Positions 39,198 through 50,859 of a stretch of 64,000 bases of DNA are shown in pieces. Source of the stretch: Trissonchulus latispiculum (Eukaryota > Nematoda > Enoplea > Enoplida > Ironidae); NCBI GenBank assembly GCA_030248195.1, contig JASAND010020783.1, positions 50,010 to 114,009 on the forward strand, in the 5' to 3' direction. The translations under genes and the position numbers were made by a program. The notes below the pieces were generated by a model that saw nothing but the letters and a program-made list of their open reading frames with translations, did not search any database and was not told where the DNA came from. Position 1 is the first letter of the stretch, and each line of letters opens with the position of its first letter.

Positions 39198-42100
39198 TTC
39201 CACTAGATTTCTTGGAAAGGTTTTGTCTGTAAATTCTCACTCGGAGAAACGTGATACTGAGCCCGAGCCGATTGTTGGGGGTCAGTATCTTTTGATTGGT
39301 ACATTGAACTATTGAATTATATTACTACATTACAGCAATGAATGGTGCTGAAACAAATAGTCAAAGCAAAGTTTAACTGGAGAGATAGCATACACCTTTT
39401 CGGATTGTTCAATGTCCTCCAGGAGTATTCTGATAATAAGACAATATATGCAAGCATTGATGTTTGTTTGTTTCTTTTTCCAATTGAGTATATCAATCAA
39501 CGATACATCAGAACGAATGAATACATACATCAGGGTCATCAAGGTGTCACAATAAGACTTGGGTTGGGGCTGGAGCCGCTATGTGGCAAATAACAAATTG
39601 TCGTCTTAACTAAATGCAAGAACTGTCGTAGTCAGATGACGTAATGTCCTATTTATTACACTCACTCTATAATATTCGGACCAACCAGGAAATTCTCGTA
39701 GTATTAGACGTAGTTGTAATTTTCATTCATTTTTGCTTGGACCTAAGCTCATCTCCAGAGTTCTGACATGATCAGTCCGAGCAAGCAATATTTGAACTAA
39801 AATATGGATATTTACGATGTCCCATTGTTCACACAAACAACATTGCCACTTTTCTCATCCGGTTAACAACGTCACCTCTGTAAAGTTTTGGCCCCAAAGA
39901 CTGGATATTGGGCAGCCAAAGACCTTTACTGGGGACTGTGCGCTAGTGGCTGGATACGCAACCTGGACTTGGAGATAGTTCCAAGCCGACCTCGACAAGC
40001 CTCGCCAATTAAATTCACCAAATATTCGTGAAACCTAATGCTCACTCCCACTACGTTACCCCGAACCTAGGCCTTATGTACCCTACTTACCGAACTAATA
40101 CAACTAAACTTAGCTAAAATACAATAGGCAAAGTGGCCGTATATTAAATTTACTTTAAGAAGGGGGACAGAGGGTACACATAATAAGATATACTCTACAC
40201 TTACAGATTACGGATCCAGAATTACAGTGGAAATTGTAGGCATAAATAGCATAAATATGAATTCCAAAATACAGAATATCTAGGTAGTAAATAAGACCCC
40301 GTCAGGCTAGGGTTATCCGAAATCTCTCTCAACCCTACACCGGATTGACTAGGCAGTTTACTCCTCTAGTCCGAGTTTCAACTGCAAGAGATTCCGCCCA
40401 GGAATAGAAATACACGTAAAACTGAATTTTGAACAATAGAAGAAAGCAAAATACCGACCGACCAGCGCTAAAGAAAAACCAAGACTGCCTGGGCTTTTTG
40501 AAATAATGAGAGAATACACAATCACGCGATCACACGTGACTTGCCCAGCCAATCAAATTTTGACAGAGTTTTGAAACAGAATTTTGGGCGTTACTATGGA
40601 TATGCATGATCTATCTTTACAAAAACACTGACAAATGTTACGCATTGACAATTTCAAAGACAATTTATGCATTAACGGGGGACTTTCAAAAAAGCGAGAT
40701 ACCTAAACTGGGGTTAATTTTAAGAGAAGAATCTTTTTGAATAATAACGAAAATATGACAGTAGGGCATCTCCGCCCTACTGTACACCTCGGTATAGGAG
40801 CTTGCAATTACAGCCAGCTTCCGTAAAAAATTGTCATATAGTTGTATATGTGAAGTTACACTGCTGTGGGTAAACTCTGTGGACTTCAAATGTCCAGTTT
40901 ATAGCGCATGCCTATTTCCCCAATATAACCACAGCCTAGCAATCAATAGAAACAAAAATCGGACGATTTTACTAGAACGTTTAGAGTATTCAAAGTACGT
41001 GAAAACCAATAGTCTAAAGTACTATTATCGAACTCAAACTATAGATATGTAGTCAAATGCCGTATAGCGCCAGGAAGTTATCTTAGTTTGCTTAACTCCG
41101 CGCCCAATCACTCAAACGTGTGACAGACTAAACAGCAACTGTTTGAATATCTAATGCTCGATCTGACAATGCTGTGAAATTAATTTACTACCAATTACTT
41201 TTATCCATCATTTCTTGTAGAGTTTATAGAAAAATGAAACGAAAAAGGAAAAAGTTCGAAAATCACGCCCCTTCTTGAATCGCGCAACGTCGAATCGTAG
41301 GTAGATAGCAGTAGATACATTTAGGTTAACCAACGTAAGCACCAGTAAAACGTGTTTTAGTAACAGTTCCTTAGGTTCAACATGAAACCTGTTAGAAAAC
41401 CTAATCTGAGACGGACGGATGCTCATTAATAAAGACGGAAGGAAGACTAAATGACAAAGACAAACACAAATGATCAACCACAAAACAATTACTGACGTAA
41501 GCGTGATTTTCCTAAAAAGTGTCAACAGTTATCAAAAGGTAAGGTAAGCATATATACCTTTAACATAACCCTTAATTTTGTGCCTACCAATCCACATTGG
41601 CGACTTTGATTTCCAACACGGTAACAGTGGAACCGCTAGGTCTCTTATCATCGTCGGCATAAACGAAATCATGATGATTGGAGGATTCTTGATGACAAAA
41701 GATACCAATAAGTTATAAATATAAATTAAAAACTAAACCATTTGGAAAACAATCGATGCATAAAACTATACTAGAGACAACGTAATGTCATGAACTCTCA
41801 AAAGTGCATTGATATCGTGTGTGGTCCATTCCTTCCATGAAGTTGTATTTGTAATAAAATAAAAATGAATTAGCTAAATACGGAGAAAAATCAGTCACCT
41901 CGTGTATTCTCACTTTAATCTAAACAGCATGTTTCCCCGCCTACGAACATTAATAGCAAATTGAGAGCAGCTCCAAAATCCCCCGTTACGGACAAGCAAC
42001 CGGCCTACAGCGAGTATATCAATATCAAAACTGGTAATTCCTCAATTCATTTTGACATATGTTACTTTTGAAGCATCGAGAATAATCAACGTGCAAATTC

Positions 42101-42694
42101 CAAATGTTGCTACATTTGGAATCAGAGAATCAGACAGAGAATCAGAATAATTAAATTTCACTCAAACGTTCGTACTTTCCTGAACCTTCGCTGAAACAAT
42201 CTGTACTAGCCCACCCATTTTAATACAATGATCATCTCAACAGCTTCTGTATGGTTCTGTTTATATTCTGCAAACTGCTAAATGGTAAAATTTCTAAAAT
42301 GTTGAGTTTGCCAAAAACAATAAATTTCAATCAAAGGAATGGAAAGCGTTCCAAATTTACCTTTCTGATCCTTAGACTGACTTTCAACTTCTGTTAGTAG
42401 TATTTTATCCAAACTGGCAAATACATTTTTAATTTACATGATTGCTTTTGCATTCTTCGAAAACTATTTGGATAATGATTACAAAGTTTTGATCCGTGTA
42501 TGCATAAGTACTTGATCAAAAACATCAGGTCTGTAACTCAAGGGTGCAGTTCTGTACCATTTGTAACGCCATCTATTTCAAGCAGAATTTCAAAACAGCC
42601 AGGCCCTTTACTGTGCAGCTTTACTATCAGACCCTTTACTACTCCTTCTCCTTATGCCTAACTATGATCTGAAATTTAATGGTGAAAACAAATA
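39198..42694. other. 3.5 kb without a supported gene
   Basis: A minus frame at 41208-41525 is rich in Leu, Val and Ile and could encode two membrane helices, but no homology, splice context or start support was seen. A hairpin AGTAGGGC...GCCCTACT is at about 40760-40783. Otherwise AT-rich and featureless. Confidence 0.3.
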
Positions 42695-43591
42695 ATGGAA
42701 AATAATTTATCTGTAGGTAAGCTTGGCAATACATCAATAAGGGGGAATGGTACTAGCAATAATACCGTATTAAAGCTATTAGATATCAGTAATAATGTAC
42801 TAAATTGTACTTATCTGGTGCTTTATGCAGCGTGCTTTGCATTTTGCATCTTTACAATGACGTCAGTGATAAAAATGTCAAAACACAAGGTATTCTACAT
42901 TCTTTTTGTTGGGGCGATTGCGGCTGATGCTTGTTACTTGCTTGTGTTCGGGCACTGCCGTTTGGTATTCATGCTCGGCTCAACGCTTATTCCTCTTGAT
43001 AAGAATTATGGGTTTAGCATCTTCCTCGAAGGCTGGATGATTATTGTTCAACTCTGCCATCATGTAGTCATTGCATTCAGCAGAGTAGCGTATATGCTTC
43101 AAACTCCCAACAGATTGAGACTTACAAAAACTATGAATCATCGTCCATACTATATTGGCATGACTACTTCTATATGGATAATTACAGTTCCTTTTCTGAA
43201 GGTTACACTGAAAGGATATGAAAGCTATTGCGATCCCAATCAGTATGCTACTTTTGTCAATGAAGCAGCAGATGGCGATGAATATCTTACTCTGTTTTGG
43301 TGTGCTACTATGTATGGTCTGATAGCCCTTGCTTTAACAGGGAATGCAGCCTGCTTCATACTGATATTCTATCAGTCTTATTATAACAGTAACAGACAGA
43401 CGGCTTCACGCCTACACGGAAAAGTACTTTTCATATCATTCACCAGCGCTGCAGTGCAGTTTGCAATGGTACTAATATTTGATATCTTACCTGGCTTGTT
43501 TGATCTAGTTGGCGCTATGAACAGTGTGACTGTGAGTGCCACTTTTATAGTATTTCAGGCAAAGTCGCGCTGCTTCAGACAGACCACATAA
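42695..43591 (+). CDS. Intronless seven-helix serpentine receptor (298 aa)
   Basis: The uninterrupted frame has an N-terminus rich in N-glycosylation sequons (NNLS, GNTS, GNGTS) and seven hydrophobic segments starting at about residues 35, 67, 108, 152, 204, 248 and 270. At the end of helix 3, FSRVAYMLQTPNRL replaces the usual DRY region, an arrangement like the NR-aromatic motif in nematode chemoreceptor families. Helix 5 leads into QSYYNSNRQTASRL, a basic third loop. The C-terminus is short and basic. It is a membrane G-protein-coupled receptor type protein, most like nematode Srx/Srt/Srsx-type receptors. Ligand unknown. The start is the first ATG before the sequon-rich segment. Lack of introns differs from the K2P and MAM genes. 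Confidence 0.75.
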   Translation: MENNLSVGKLGNTSIRGNGTSNNTVLKLLDISNNVLNCTYLVLYAACFAFCIFTMTSVIKMSKHKVFYILFVGAIAADACYLLVFGHCRLVFMLGSTLIPLDKNYGFSIFLEGWMIIVQLCHHVVIAFSRVAYMLQTPNRLRLTKTMNHRPYYIGMTTSIWIITVPFLKVTLKGYESYCDPNQYATFVNEAADGDEYLTLFWCATMYGLIALALTGNAACFILIFYQSYYNSNRQTASRLHGKVLFISFTSAAVQFAMVLIFDILPGLFDLVGAMNSVTVSATFIVFQAKSRCFRQTT

Positions 43592-44431
43592 AACAACCCA
43601 CAAGAAAACATTCATTTCAGCATCATGGTCAATGACATTGTATACAGTGTAGGGTAAATGTAGCAGTTGAGTGGAATGTCCATTGTGTAGCCTCTCGGCC
43701 GTGTTTGTGTTATCTATCCTCCATTAAGTGCCCTTGCGGACAGCAGTAGTAGTGGTTCCCTTCCAAATAACTGAACTTCATTCAATTTCAAGAAAAGGTT
43801 GTGCTATTATTTCGTTTTCCAATACTGCTCCTGCCCTCATCACTTTTACTGCTTTTACATATAACATAGCACTAAACAATGTGGAAAATACTTTGGCTAT
43901 TATACTGAAATTGAATGGTTGCTGTTTTCCATAAAAGATTTCAATTCTACTACGTTTGCTTAAACCCTAGCGGCTTGTGACGATTGATATTAATTCAATT
44001 TAAATTGAGCTTCGCGCGAATATTGCGCCAGGTAAAAAAACAAGATTAACAAAGTTTTTCAAAACATGTTTCTACGGCGTCGCCATTTGCTGTGATCGCT
44101 ATATATTTCAAAAACGGTGCCCACACTTGGAAATATGGAACATTTTGTTTTGTCTTTCTTGAAAATTTCACTTGATCTCAAAATAATTCAGCATGCATGT
44201 AGACATCAAATTGAACCAGTTGTGCTCAACTGTTCAGGCCGTGAAAACCAGTGAAACTAACTTATGTGCCTTCCCTAAGTTCCGGGATAAAAAACTTTAA
44301 CTTATTTAACTAATTTAATTTAAATTTATTTAACTGCATTCGACTTTGAGCATCGTCGTTTATGATATAGAAAAGCTACCATGGCTTATAGGAATCTTAA
44401 CGAATAGAACTTAGAAGAGAAATTAATTCAA
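43592..44431. other. 3' flank of the receptor gene, no gene
   Basis: Plus frame 43728-43934 has no motif. Nothing else recognised. Confidence 0.3.
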
Positions 44432-44439
44432 TTTTGCCC

Positions 44440-44845
44440 TAGAGATGAGCACGGGCCGGATTTTTTGGCCCGGCCCGCTCCAAACTTTTGCTCGGCCCGG
44501 CCCGGCCCGCTGGCAAAATTTTTCGGCCCGGCCCGGCCCGTTCCAAGATTTGGCCCGGCTCGACCCGCCAAAAGAAAAACTTGCAAAATTTTATTAACAA
44601 TATTATTTCGAAGGCTTCAATGCAAGATGGAGAGGCTAAATTATGTAACGAAATGTTAAAGTTTGCCATAAAATAACCAGAATCTGTAAATATGTAGCTA
44701 ATTTTAGTGCCTTTACAACAAATTCTACAGTTGATCCGGCCCGTTTCGGCCCGCAGTTGAAAACTTTCTCGGCCCGGCCCGCTAACCAATAGAGGTCGGC
44801 CCGACCCGACGGGCCGGGCCGGGCGGGCCGAAATGTTCATCTCTA
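44440..44845. mobile_element. hAT-like element with GGCCC pentamer arrays, copy 3
   Basis: Inverted orientation relative to the copy at 24182-24643: starts TAGAGATGAGCACGGGCC and ends CGGCCCG-type array then TTCATCTCTA. Flanking 8-mers TTTTGCCC (44432-44439) and TTTAGCCC (44846-44853) match at 7 of 8 positions, an aged target duplication. The AT-rich core is similar to that of copy 1. Confidence 0.85.
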
Positions 44846-44853
44846 TTTAGCCC

Positions 44854-45883
44854 TCAAAAAAATTAATGTCCATTAATGTTATTTAATGTTAATTTTTAAA
44901 AATTTTGTTTCTGCAAAATGAAAGAAATTAAAGATTTGAAGAACGATTTCATCCAAAAAGGAAAAACTATCTTCAACTCCCCAGATCCCCCGCACCGTAT
45001 TCTGTTAATCTGATTATTGTTAGGACGTACTCAATAATGTTACATATATAATAGACATTCATATTTGTAAGTACGTGAGTTAGAGTATATATATACATGC
45101 GGGACAGTGTGAAGCAACACACGCCAACACACAGGAGAGGGTGAGTATGAGCTTCGCTTGTGCAGTCTATTGTTGAACTGAACTGGATAAAAACAATGGT
45201 CCTGGAGGGGAGGATAAAAAATTTTTGGACCCACCCGTTTTCAAAATCCTGGATACGCCGGTGCTGTAAAGCCGTAAACAAAATGGTGATTCTTTGGTTT
45301 GCGCACACATTTAGTAACCTTACTAGAGGTGTGCCCATACCAAAGTAGTAATTTTTATTATACTATATAGTCAATGTTGTAGACAGGAGAGACACTGTGT
45401 TAATTTACAAAGCTTAAAGCACGGGCATTCTGAGATGCTGGACTAGACGAATGCATGGAATGCTTTATATTCTATTGGCATCGAATTAACCAAAAAATTT
45501 CAAGAGTATTCACATGATTAGATGCATTTTTAAAACAAATACTAAATTTCAAACAGCTGCCACAGTAAAATGCTCAATTTTAGTAAACGTACCAACAAGC
45601 CCGGCTTCTTTCTAATAAAAGCATCGAACATGGCAGAAACATTTTAAAATGGGAAGTAGCCAATGGCTATTAGTGGACGGATTTTTCGTAATTTTTGTCA
45701 TCAATTTATAGTTTTGCGTGTTGGGAAAGAAGGCAACTATGGTCAAGAATCCCAGATTTTCAGAGGAAGAACGAAATTATAATCGTACTGAATTTCTACA
45801 CTTTTAAATGCTTTTCACTACCTTTGTTTCCGTCGCAACAACTGCTCCTACTACAAGAAAGAAGGACTATACGGTTTAATTTA
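44854..45883. other. 3' flank of the transporter gene
   Basis: No gene recognised. The frames on both strands over 44973-45348 overlap each other and lack motifs. Confidence 0.3.
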
Positions 45884-47359
45884 CTATTGTTTTACTTCAG
45901 GCACGTTGATGCTTTCTACTTCGTTTTCTGCTATTGCGGCAATGCGCTCAAGAGTACGGCCAGTAGTCTTTGGCATAAAGTGCATCACCGACACCGAGCA
46001 TAGTGCAAATCCAATAGTCAGTCCAAGCAGAGCCATTGTCATGCTAACCAAAGGATAAGCAAGGATCGATAAGCTCCCCGTCAAAGCTTGAATTATAGCA
46101 AAAGCTGATAAGCCAATATTTCGGTGTTTTTGATTAAACATTTCTGAAACGATGATGTAGGATGGAATTAGGCCCAATGTGACGCTGAAAAACCACAAAG
46201 CCACAACAAATACTGAGATTGTCTTGACTACCAAATTACTATGATAAATTGCTGACGTAAAACTTATTATTAGCATCGACACTTGACACAAACACGTAGT
46301 AATCATGCCAGTCTGCAAAATATTTCGGCGCTCGTATCGATCGATCACAGCAGTAAAACCAAACATTGACATGCCAGAAAAAAATAAAATTATAATAGTG
46401 CCGTATCGAGCTACATGCCATGAAATTCCAAGTTGGTGCAGAATAAGAACAGATAAGTTTACGAGTAAAAGCCGGCTTCCAAAGCCAAAGGCAGCACCAA
46501 GGCCGATAGAAACAAGAAGTGGCTTCCACAGTTCATTCCACCGTTGGACAGAAAACCATTTGTGGTCTGTGTGAAATGCCTTGTGTTGTTGCAGACCAGC
46601 GGCTAAGGAATTTAGCACTTCAACACCCTCCGAAGGATGATACAAAAACCTAACACTGCCCAACGCTTCTTTTGAATTATCTTTAACGTACAGCAAATAT
46701 CTAGGAGATTCAGGATATCTTAACAGCAAGAAGGGTACTGGTAGGTACCAAAACGCGACCACCAACAATACATAGTGCCACAGTCCTAGTTTACCTAGCA
46801 TTAGAGGAGATGATATAATTGTTCCAACGAGCATTCCAGCTTCTCGTGAAACCATAAGGAGAAAGGACGTTTGTCCTCTGTTACTGCTGGCAGCTATTTC
46901 TGTCACATAATTAGAGACAGCCACCCAGGATGCTGCATTTCCAAGGCCTGTCACCACTCTTGAAGCTATCAGTAACCAATATTTGTTATGCTCCAGTGCA
47001 ACGAATCCTACGACGCTGGCGGTAACCGCAATAGTCGTGTATACAATGCCCAATGTCTTGCAACCAAAAATGGGCCCAATCAATATCCCCAGACTACCAC
47101 CTATAACACCACCAAAGAGTTTCGCTGATAACACCAATGAAACCTTCACCATACTTTGTATGTTATAAGGTCCTGCTGAAGCTACCCAGCTAATTACTAG
47201 GTCCGTTGATCCATTAAAATCAACCATATTTATACCATAAGGTAAAGCAAAGAATATACAGAGTATGATTATCAGTTGAATTTTAGCTGCTTTGGCATCT
47301 TCCAGTAGCGATGACATTACGTCAGTGTGACACGGAATTCCTGCAAACATATAAAACAT
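45884..47359 (-). CDS. Intronless MFS transporter of the SLC2 (sugar porter) type (491 aa)
   Basis: Twelve hydrophobic segments are predicted. Sugar-porter signatures are in the right order: a first-half SRVVTGLG motif (133-140) followed by YVTEIAASSNRG (151-162), PESPRYLL at 216-223 before the central loop, DRYERRN after helix 8, and PKTTGRTLE (about 463-471) after helix 12. SLC2 proteins carry hexoses or related polyols across the plasma membrane by facilitated diffusion. Some usual glucose-binding residues (such as a QQxSG motif in helix 7) are not evident, so the substrate is open. Start at 47359 is the first ATG after in-frame stops; Met15 at 47317 is a credible alternative, and a TTTGCAG just inside could instead be a splice acceptor from an unseen first exon. 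Confidence 0.82.
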   Translation of the reverse strand: MFYMFAGIPCHTDVMSSLLEDAKAAKIQLIIILCIFFALPYGINMVDFNGSTDLVISWVASAGPYNIQSMVKVSLVLSAKLFGGVIGGSLGILIGPIFGCKTLGIVYTTIAVTASVVGFVALEHNKYWLLIASRVVTGLGNAASWVAVSNYVTEIAASSNRGQTSFLLMVSREAGMLVGTIISSPLMLGKLGLWHYVLLVVAFWYLPVPFLLLRYPESPRYLLYVKDNSKEALGSVRFLYHPSEGVEVLNSLAAGLQQHKAFHTDHKWFSVQRWNELWKPLLVSIGLGAAFGFGSRLLLVNLSVLILHQLGISWHVARYGTIIILFFSGMSMFGFTAVIDRYERRNILQTGMITTCLCQVSMLIISFTSAIYHSNLVVKTISVFVVALWFFSVTLGLIPSYIIVSEMFNQKHRNIGLSAFAIIQALTGSLSILAYPLVSMTMALLGLTIGFALCSVSVMHFMPKTTGRTLERIAAIAENEVESINVPEVKQ

Positions 47360-47789
47360 GAATTTACTAAACTAAACGCATTGTCCTGATTGATTTTATA
47401 CTTCTAGGTATAATTAGTTAATCTGCTAAACATTTATAGCTACAAAATATGTCTGAACACAAATAATTACAAATAAAAAATTTGAAGTGTGTATTTTTAG
47501 GCTCCAGCCAGTCTATCTTAGGCAATAGGGTAAAAACTAGCTCGGATTTAAAGTTTAAGTTTTTCATTCAAGTTTAAAAATTCCTTAATTAGATTTTCAG
47601 TTAAACTTTAATTAACTTATTTATTTACTTGGTGTTAATAAAATTTTTGTTCTGCTTACACTTCGTTCAAACTTTGTCTTTTCTTTTACATTTGAAATAG
47701 GATTTGCTACACCCTACCCCATAATATCCCTTTTCCATGGTTTTTGTTCCATTATTTTGTTTGCAATAACTGCAAATTCACCAGATGAA
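47360..47789. other. Upstream flank of the transporter gene
   Basis: AT-rich, no recognised promoter motif or gene. Confidence 0.3.
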
Positions 47790-48288
47790 GGCATACAAGT
47801 ATACTTTGTAGCACGGCTTTTAGTGCATTCACAGATATGTACGTTCATCGTGCGGGAAGCTCCGAGTGTCGCGCACGAGGGCTTCCCGCCCGATGAATTT
47901 ACAAAACTGTGAATGCAAAACCGTGCTACAAAGTACTTGTATAACGAATAAGGCACAGAACCTTCTTCACCACTGTTAAAACCTTCAAAATAAATAAAAT
48001 ATTAATTTTACTGAGATAGGTTCCACGACTATATTTATCTAGTTTTAGTTCCAAAAATAAGCAAATCGTGATTAAAATCCGTTAAAATGCAAAAATTTAA
48101 TTTTTATCGAGATAAGATCACATACTGATATTACGTAATCTCCGTGCTACAAATTATTTGTAGCACGCTGCAGCGTGCTACAAATAATTTGTAGCACGAT
48201 GCACGTCAGAGCGTGCTCTCGTCTATATGTAGGAACTGATCTTCAGTTCAAAAAATAGATATGAGTTATACAATTGCAATTGTAAAAT
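47790..48288 (-). repeat. Dispersed GTAGCACG repeat, copy 2
   Basis: Reverse-orientation relative of 30458-30945 over almost its whole length, including the large hairpin (GTAGCACGG...CCGTGCTAC), GCTTCCCGC and the GCTGCAGC palindrome. No gene. Confidence 0.7.
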
Positions 48289-49350
48289 AGCGCTTTCGCT
48301 GCAGACGATCATGGTTAATACTTCAACTTTGAATCATTCTTTCAACAAAGCTTTTTCGCGACTCGGACATATTGATGTTCCGAAATTATATTTGTTGGGT
48401 GTAGATATAGCATAACAAACGTAGTTGAAATGTCCAAATGTATATTTTGCTGTGTGAAAATTTTCAACTTGTGAGTTAAACCATACTAACAAATTCCAGA
48501 GCAATCATGGTACAACACCAAAGCTTACTCAGAACCGTCTGAGCCATCGACTTATGTGGAAACATTGGAATACTCCAAAACATTGAAAATCGAAATATTA
48601 GCGGTAGCTTGTCATTCTTGTTTGAATTTAGTTGATAAATAAAAGACAACCACAGATTATTCATTAGGATACTTTGTTTGATGCGGAGCTCAGATCAGAC
48701 ATGTGCAGAAGGGGAAGTTGGAGAGGGTGAACCGGCGGCCGCAAGCCGCTGATAAACCGGATTTTCCATTTTTTCCAAAAAACCGGGAAAACCCGGATTC
48801 GTGAGGCACCCCTCAGGGGTGGGAGAGGGGGTGAGCTCCTGCTCTGAGGATGGTGAAACCTCCCCAAATCCCCAAGCACATGTATGGCTCTGATTTAAAA
48901 ATTGCAAACTGTTCAGTTAGAAAGTGATAACCGACTTGTCTTTTTAACGTGGAAAGGCTCTATCATGTGTTAAATATGTGCTAAATACATGTTATGTGTT
49001 AACTCAAATTAGATAATTTAACATTATCCAATTGTTTTTGCGACAAACCTTGATTTCTTCCTCAGCGTGAATCTTATTGTCCCAAAATTGTCACACAATG
49101 CATTATCCTCAAACCTAAAGGCAGACCTAAAGGCGGGACAAAGCAGTTGGTTTCGTCGGAAATCATAGAAAAATGACTGACTGCTAGAGCTCAATTCGAG
49201 GTCGTGACAATGAGGAAATGAGGGCCGCGTTGCAAATGATTCCCAAGTACATTACTAGAAGGGTACTGGGAAGATGTCTAGGAGCTGCCTATAAGGCAGT
49301 TGGGATAGGAGCCTTCCTGAGTCCGTTTCAAACGGTTTCTCTTAAATTTA
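48289..49350. other. Intergenic; dispersed repeat at 48680-48890
   Basis: The stretch 48680-48890 resembles 27930-28140 (CATGTGCA, AACCGGATTTT, CCAAAAAACC, CGGATTC, GGTGAGCTCC). No gene recognised in the rest. Confidence 0.4.
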
Positions 49351-49358
49351 GCTGGCGC

Positions 49359-49671
49359 TAAGTATTGTTGCCTGATTGGTTTGTGGCTCTGCGGCCGGCC
49401 GGCTGAAACAAATCGGACCGCTGGCTGGGTCGAACAGTATCAGTTTTGCCGTAGTTTGGTGCATTTTGCTAAGTTTTGGCGCTAAATGGTGCACACAGTT
49501 ACTCCTGGTTATGTATGACGGGCAATATCACGCTTTGGTCTGGTTCAGGCGACCAGTCGGCAGCCGTCCAAAACTCGGAGGGCTGGACAGAAGTAGCAGG
49601 CCGGCCGGCCGGATTGGCCTTGCACTGGGCCGGCCGGCCGGCCGACTTAATACCTAGCAACAACAACTCTA
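49359..49671. mobile_element. Small hAT-like element with GGCC arrays
   Basis: Ends TAAGTATTGTTG and CAACAACTCTA, near-inverted. Flanking 8-mers GCTGGCGC (49351-49358) and ACTGGCGC (49672-49679) match at 7 of 8. GGCCGGCCGGCC arrays lie just inside each end. Confidence 0.6.
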
Positions 49672-49875
49672 ACTGGCGCTACCTCTAACTAAGGAGAAAC
49701 GTTAGGCTTGGGATAGCACTCCTAACTTAGGAGAACGTTTTGAAACAAAACATTCCGAACTGACCAGCTAAGCTGAACCTAAGTTAAGGTCTCGCTGATC
49801 ACCGGGGACCCGAAAAAATGTAGGGCATTCTTCTTCACATCTTTAGTCTAAATTTCATATAAAATACAGGCTGAG

Positions 49876-50859
49876 GGTACTGGTTTCCTTTCGGGTATTT
49901 TTGACTCATACGGCTTTAATCCTTTACGCAAATGGCGAAAACTTACGAAATAACCCATTTCCGTGTTCCTTAACCTTCTGGGACCAGTATCGTATTTTTA
50001 GGCGAAAAGAAAAGAAAGTTTTGGGTTTTGTCTTGGATTGGTTGTTATGGCTGGATAGAGGACACAAAAATGAACATATTTGCTTTTACAACCTTTGAGC
50101 TATCTCCAGTGGTTAAGTCAGTATAAGCAAAAAAACTGTTTTTAGTGTCAAAAAATGGCCATTTTCGAGGAAATCAGTTTTTTTCAAAATTACTGCCACA
50201 TGTTAAGGACAAAGTTGGCTTATTTATACTCAATCGATACATCGTCCAAATGCCGATTTTATGAATGCCTATTAGCCGGACATTATTGCTCTAAGCTAGA
50301 GATTTGGCCGAAAAGCCATTTTGGCAAAACTGGGATTATTTTGTTTCGAGCATCGATTTCTCAAAAACTACTCGACGGATTCCGCCGATTTTGGCAGTAT
50401 TGAAATTCGTACTTCTGCGGAGGGACGTTTTTCGTGGTTTGGGCTTAAACATATCGAGTAGTAAGAAAACTCAATGCGAAGTTGCAAAATTTCGTGTTAC
50501 CGTGCATTTGGCCTATTTTCTCGACCGTTAAGACCTGCTGAGCCGAATCCAAACAAACGTCCCTCGGCCCATATGTCCTTCCTATACTGGCACAAAAAGA
50601 GCTTTTCGCCGATTCTTCAGGTTTGAGAAATCAATGTTCAAAAATTTTTGGTCTATATTCATCCTGTTAGATGTCAGCATGTGAAAAAATTTCTGCTATT
50701 TTTTGCTAATTTTGCCAGTTTCGTACGCTCATGTGAATGTACAGATAATAAGCTTTAAAATGATGTATAAAGCTCTTTCGAACTTCCCAAATTGCAAAAG
50801 CTATAGCGTTTCGAAAAATCACCAAAAAAGCACTTCACAAACGGATACCACCACTTTAA
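49876..50859 (+). mobile_element. TTAA-type element, family R, copy 2
   Basis: Starts in GGTACTGGTTTCC (left TTAA lost) and ends GGATACCACCACTTTAA. It is directly followed by copy 3, which shares the TTAA at 50856-50859. The frames inside it, which recur in the other copies, have no motif. Confidence 0.75.

Noticed and set aside
41208..41525. Minus-strand frame of 105 aa with two hydrophobic stretches
   Set aside because: No homology, splice borders or start context could be recognised; AT-rich DNA readily gives such frames.
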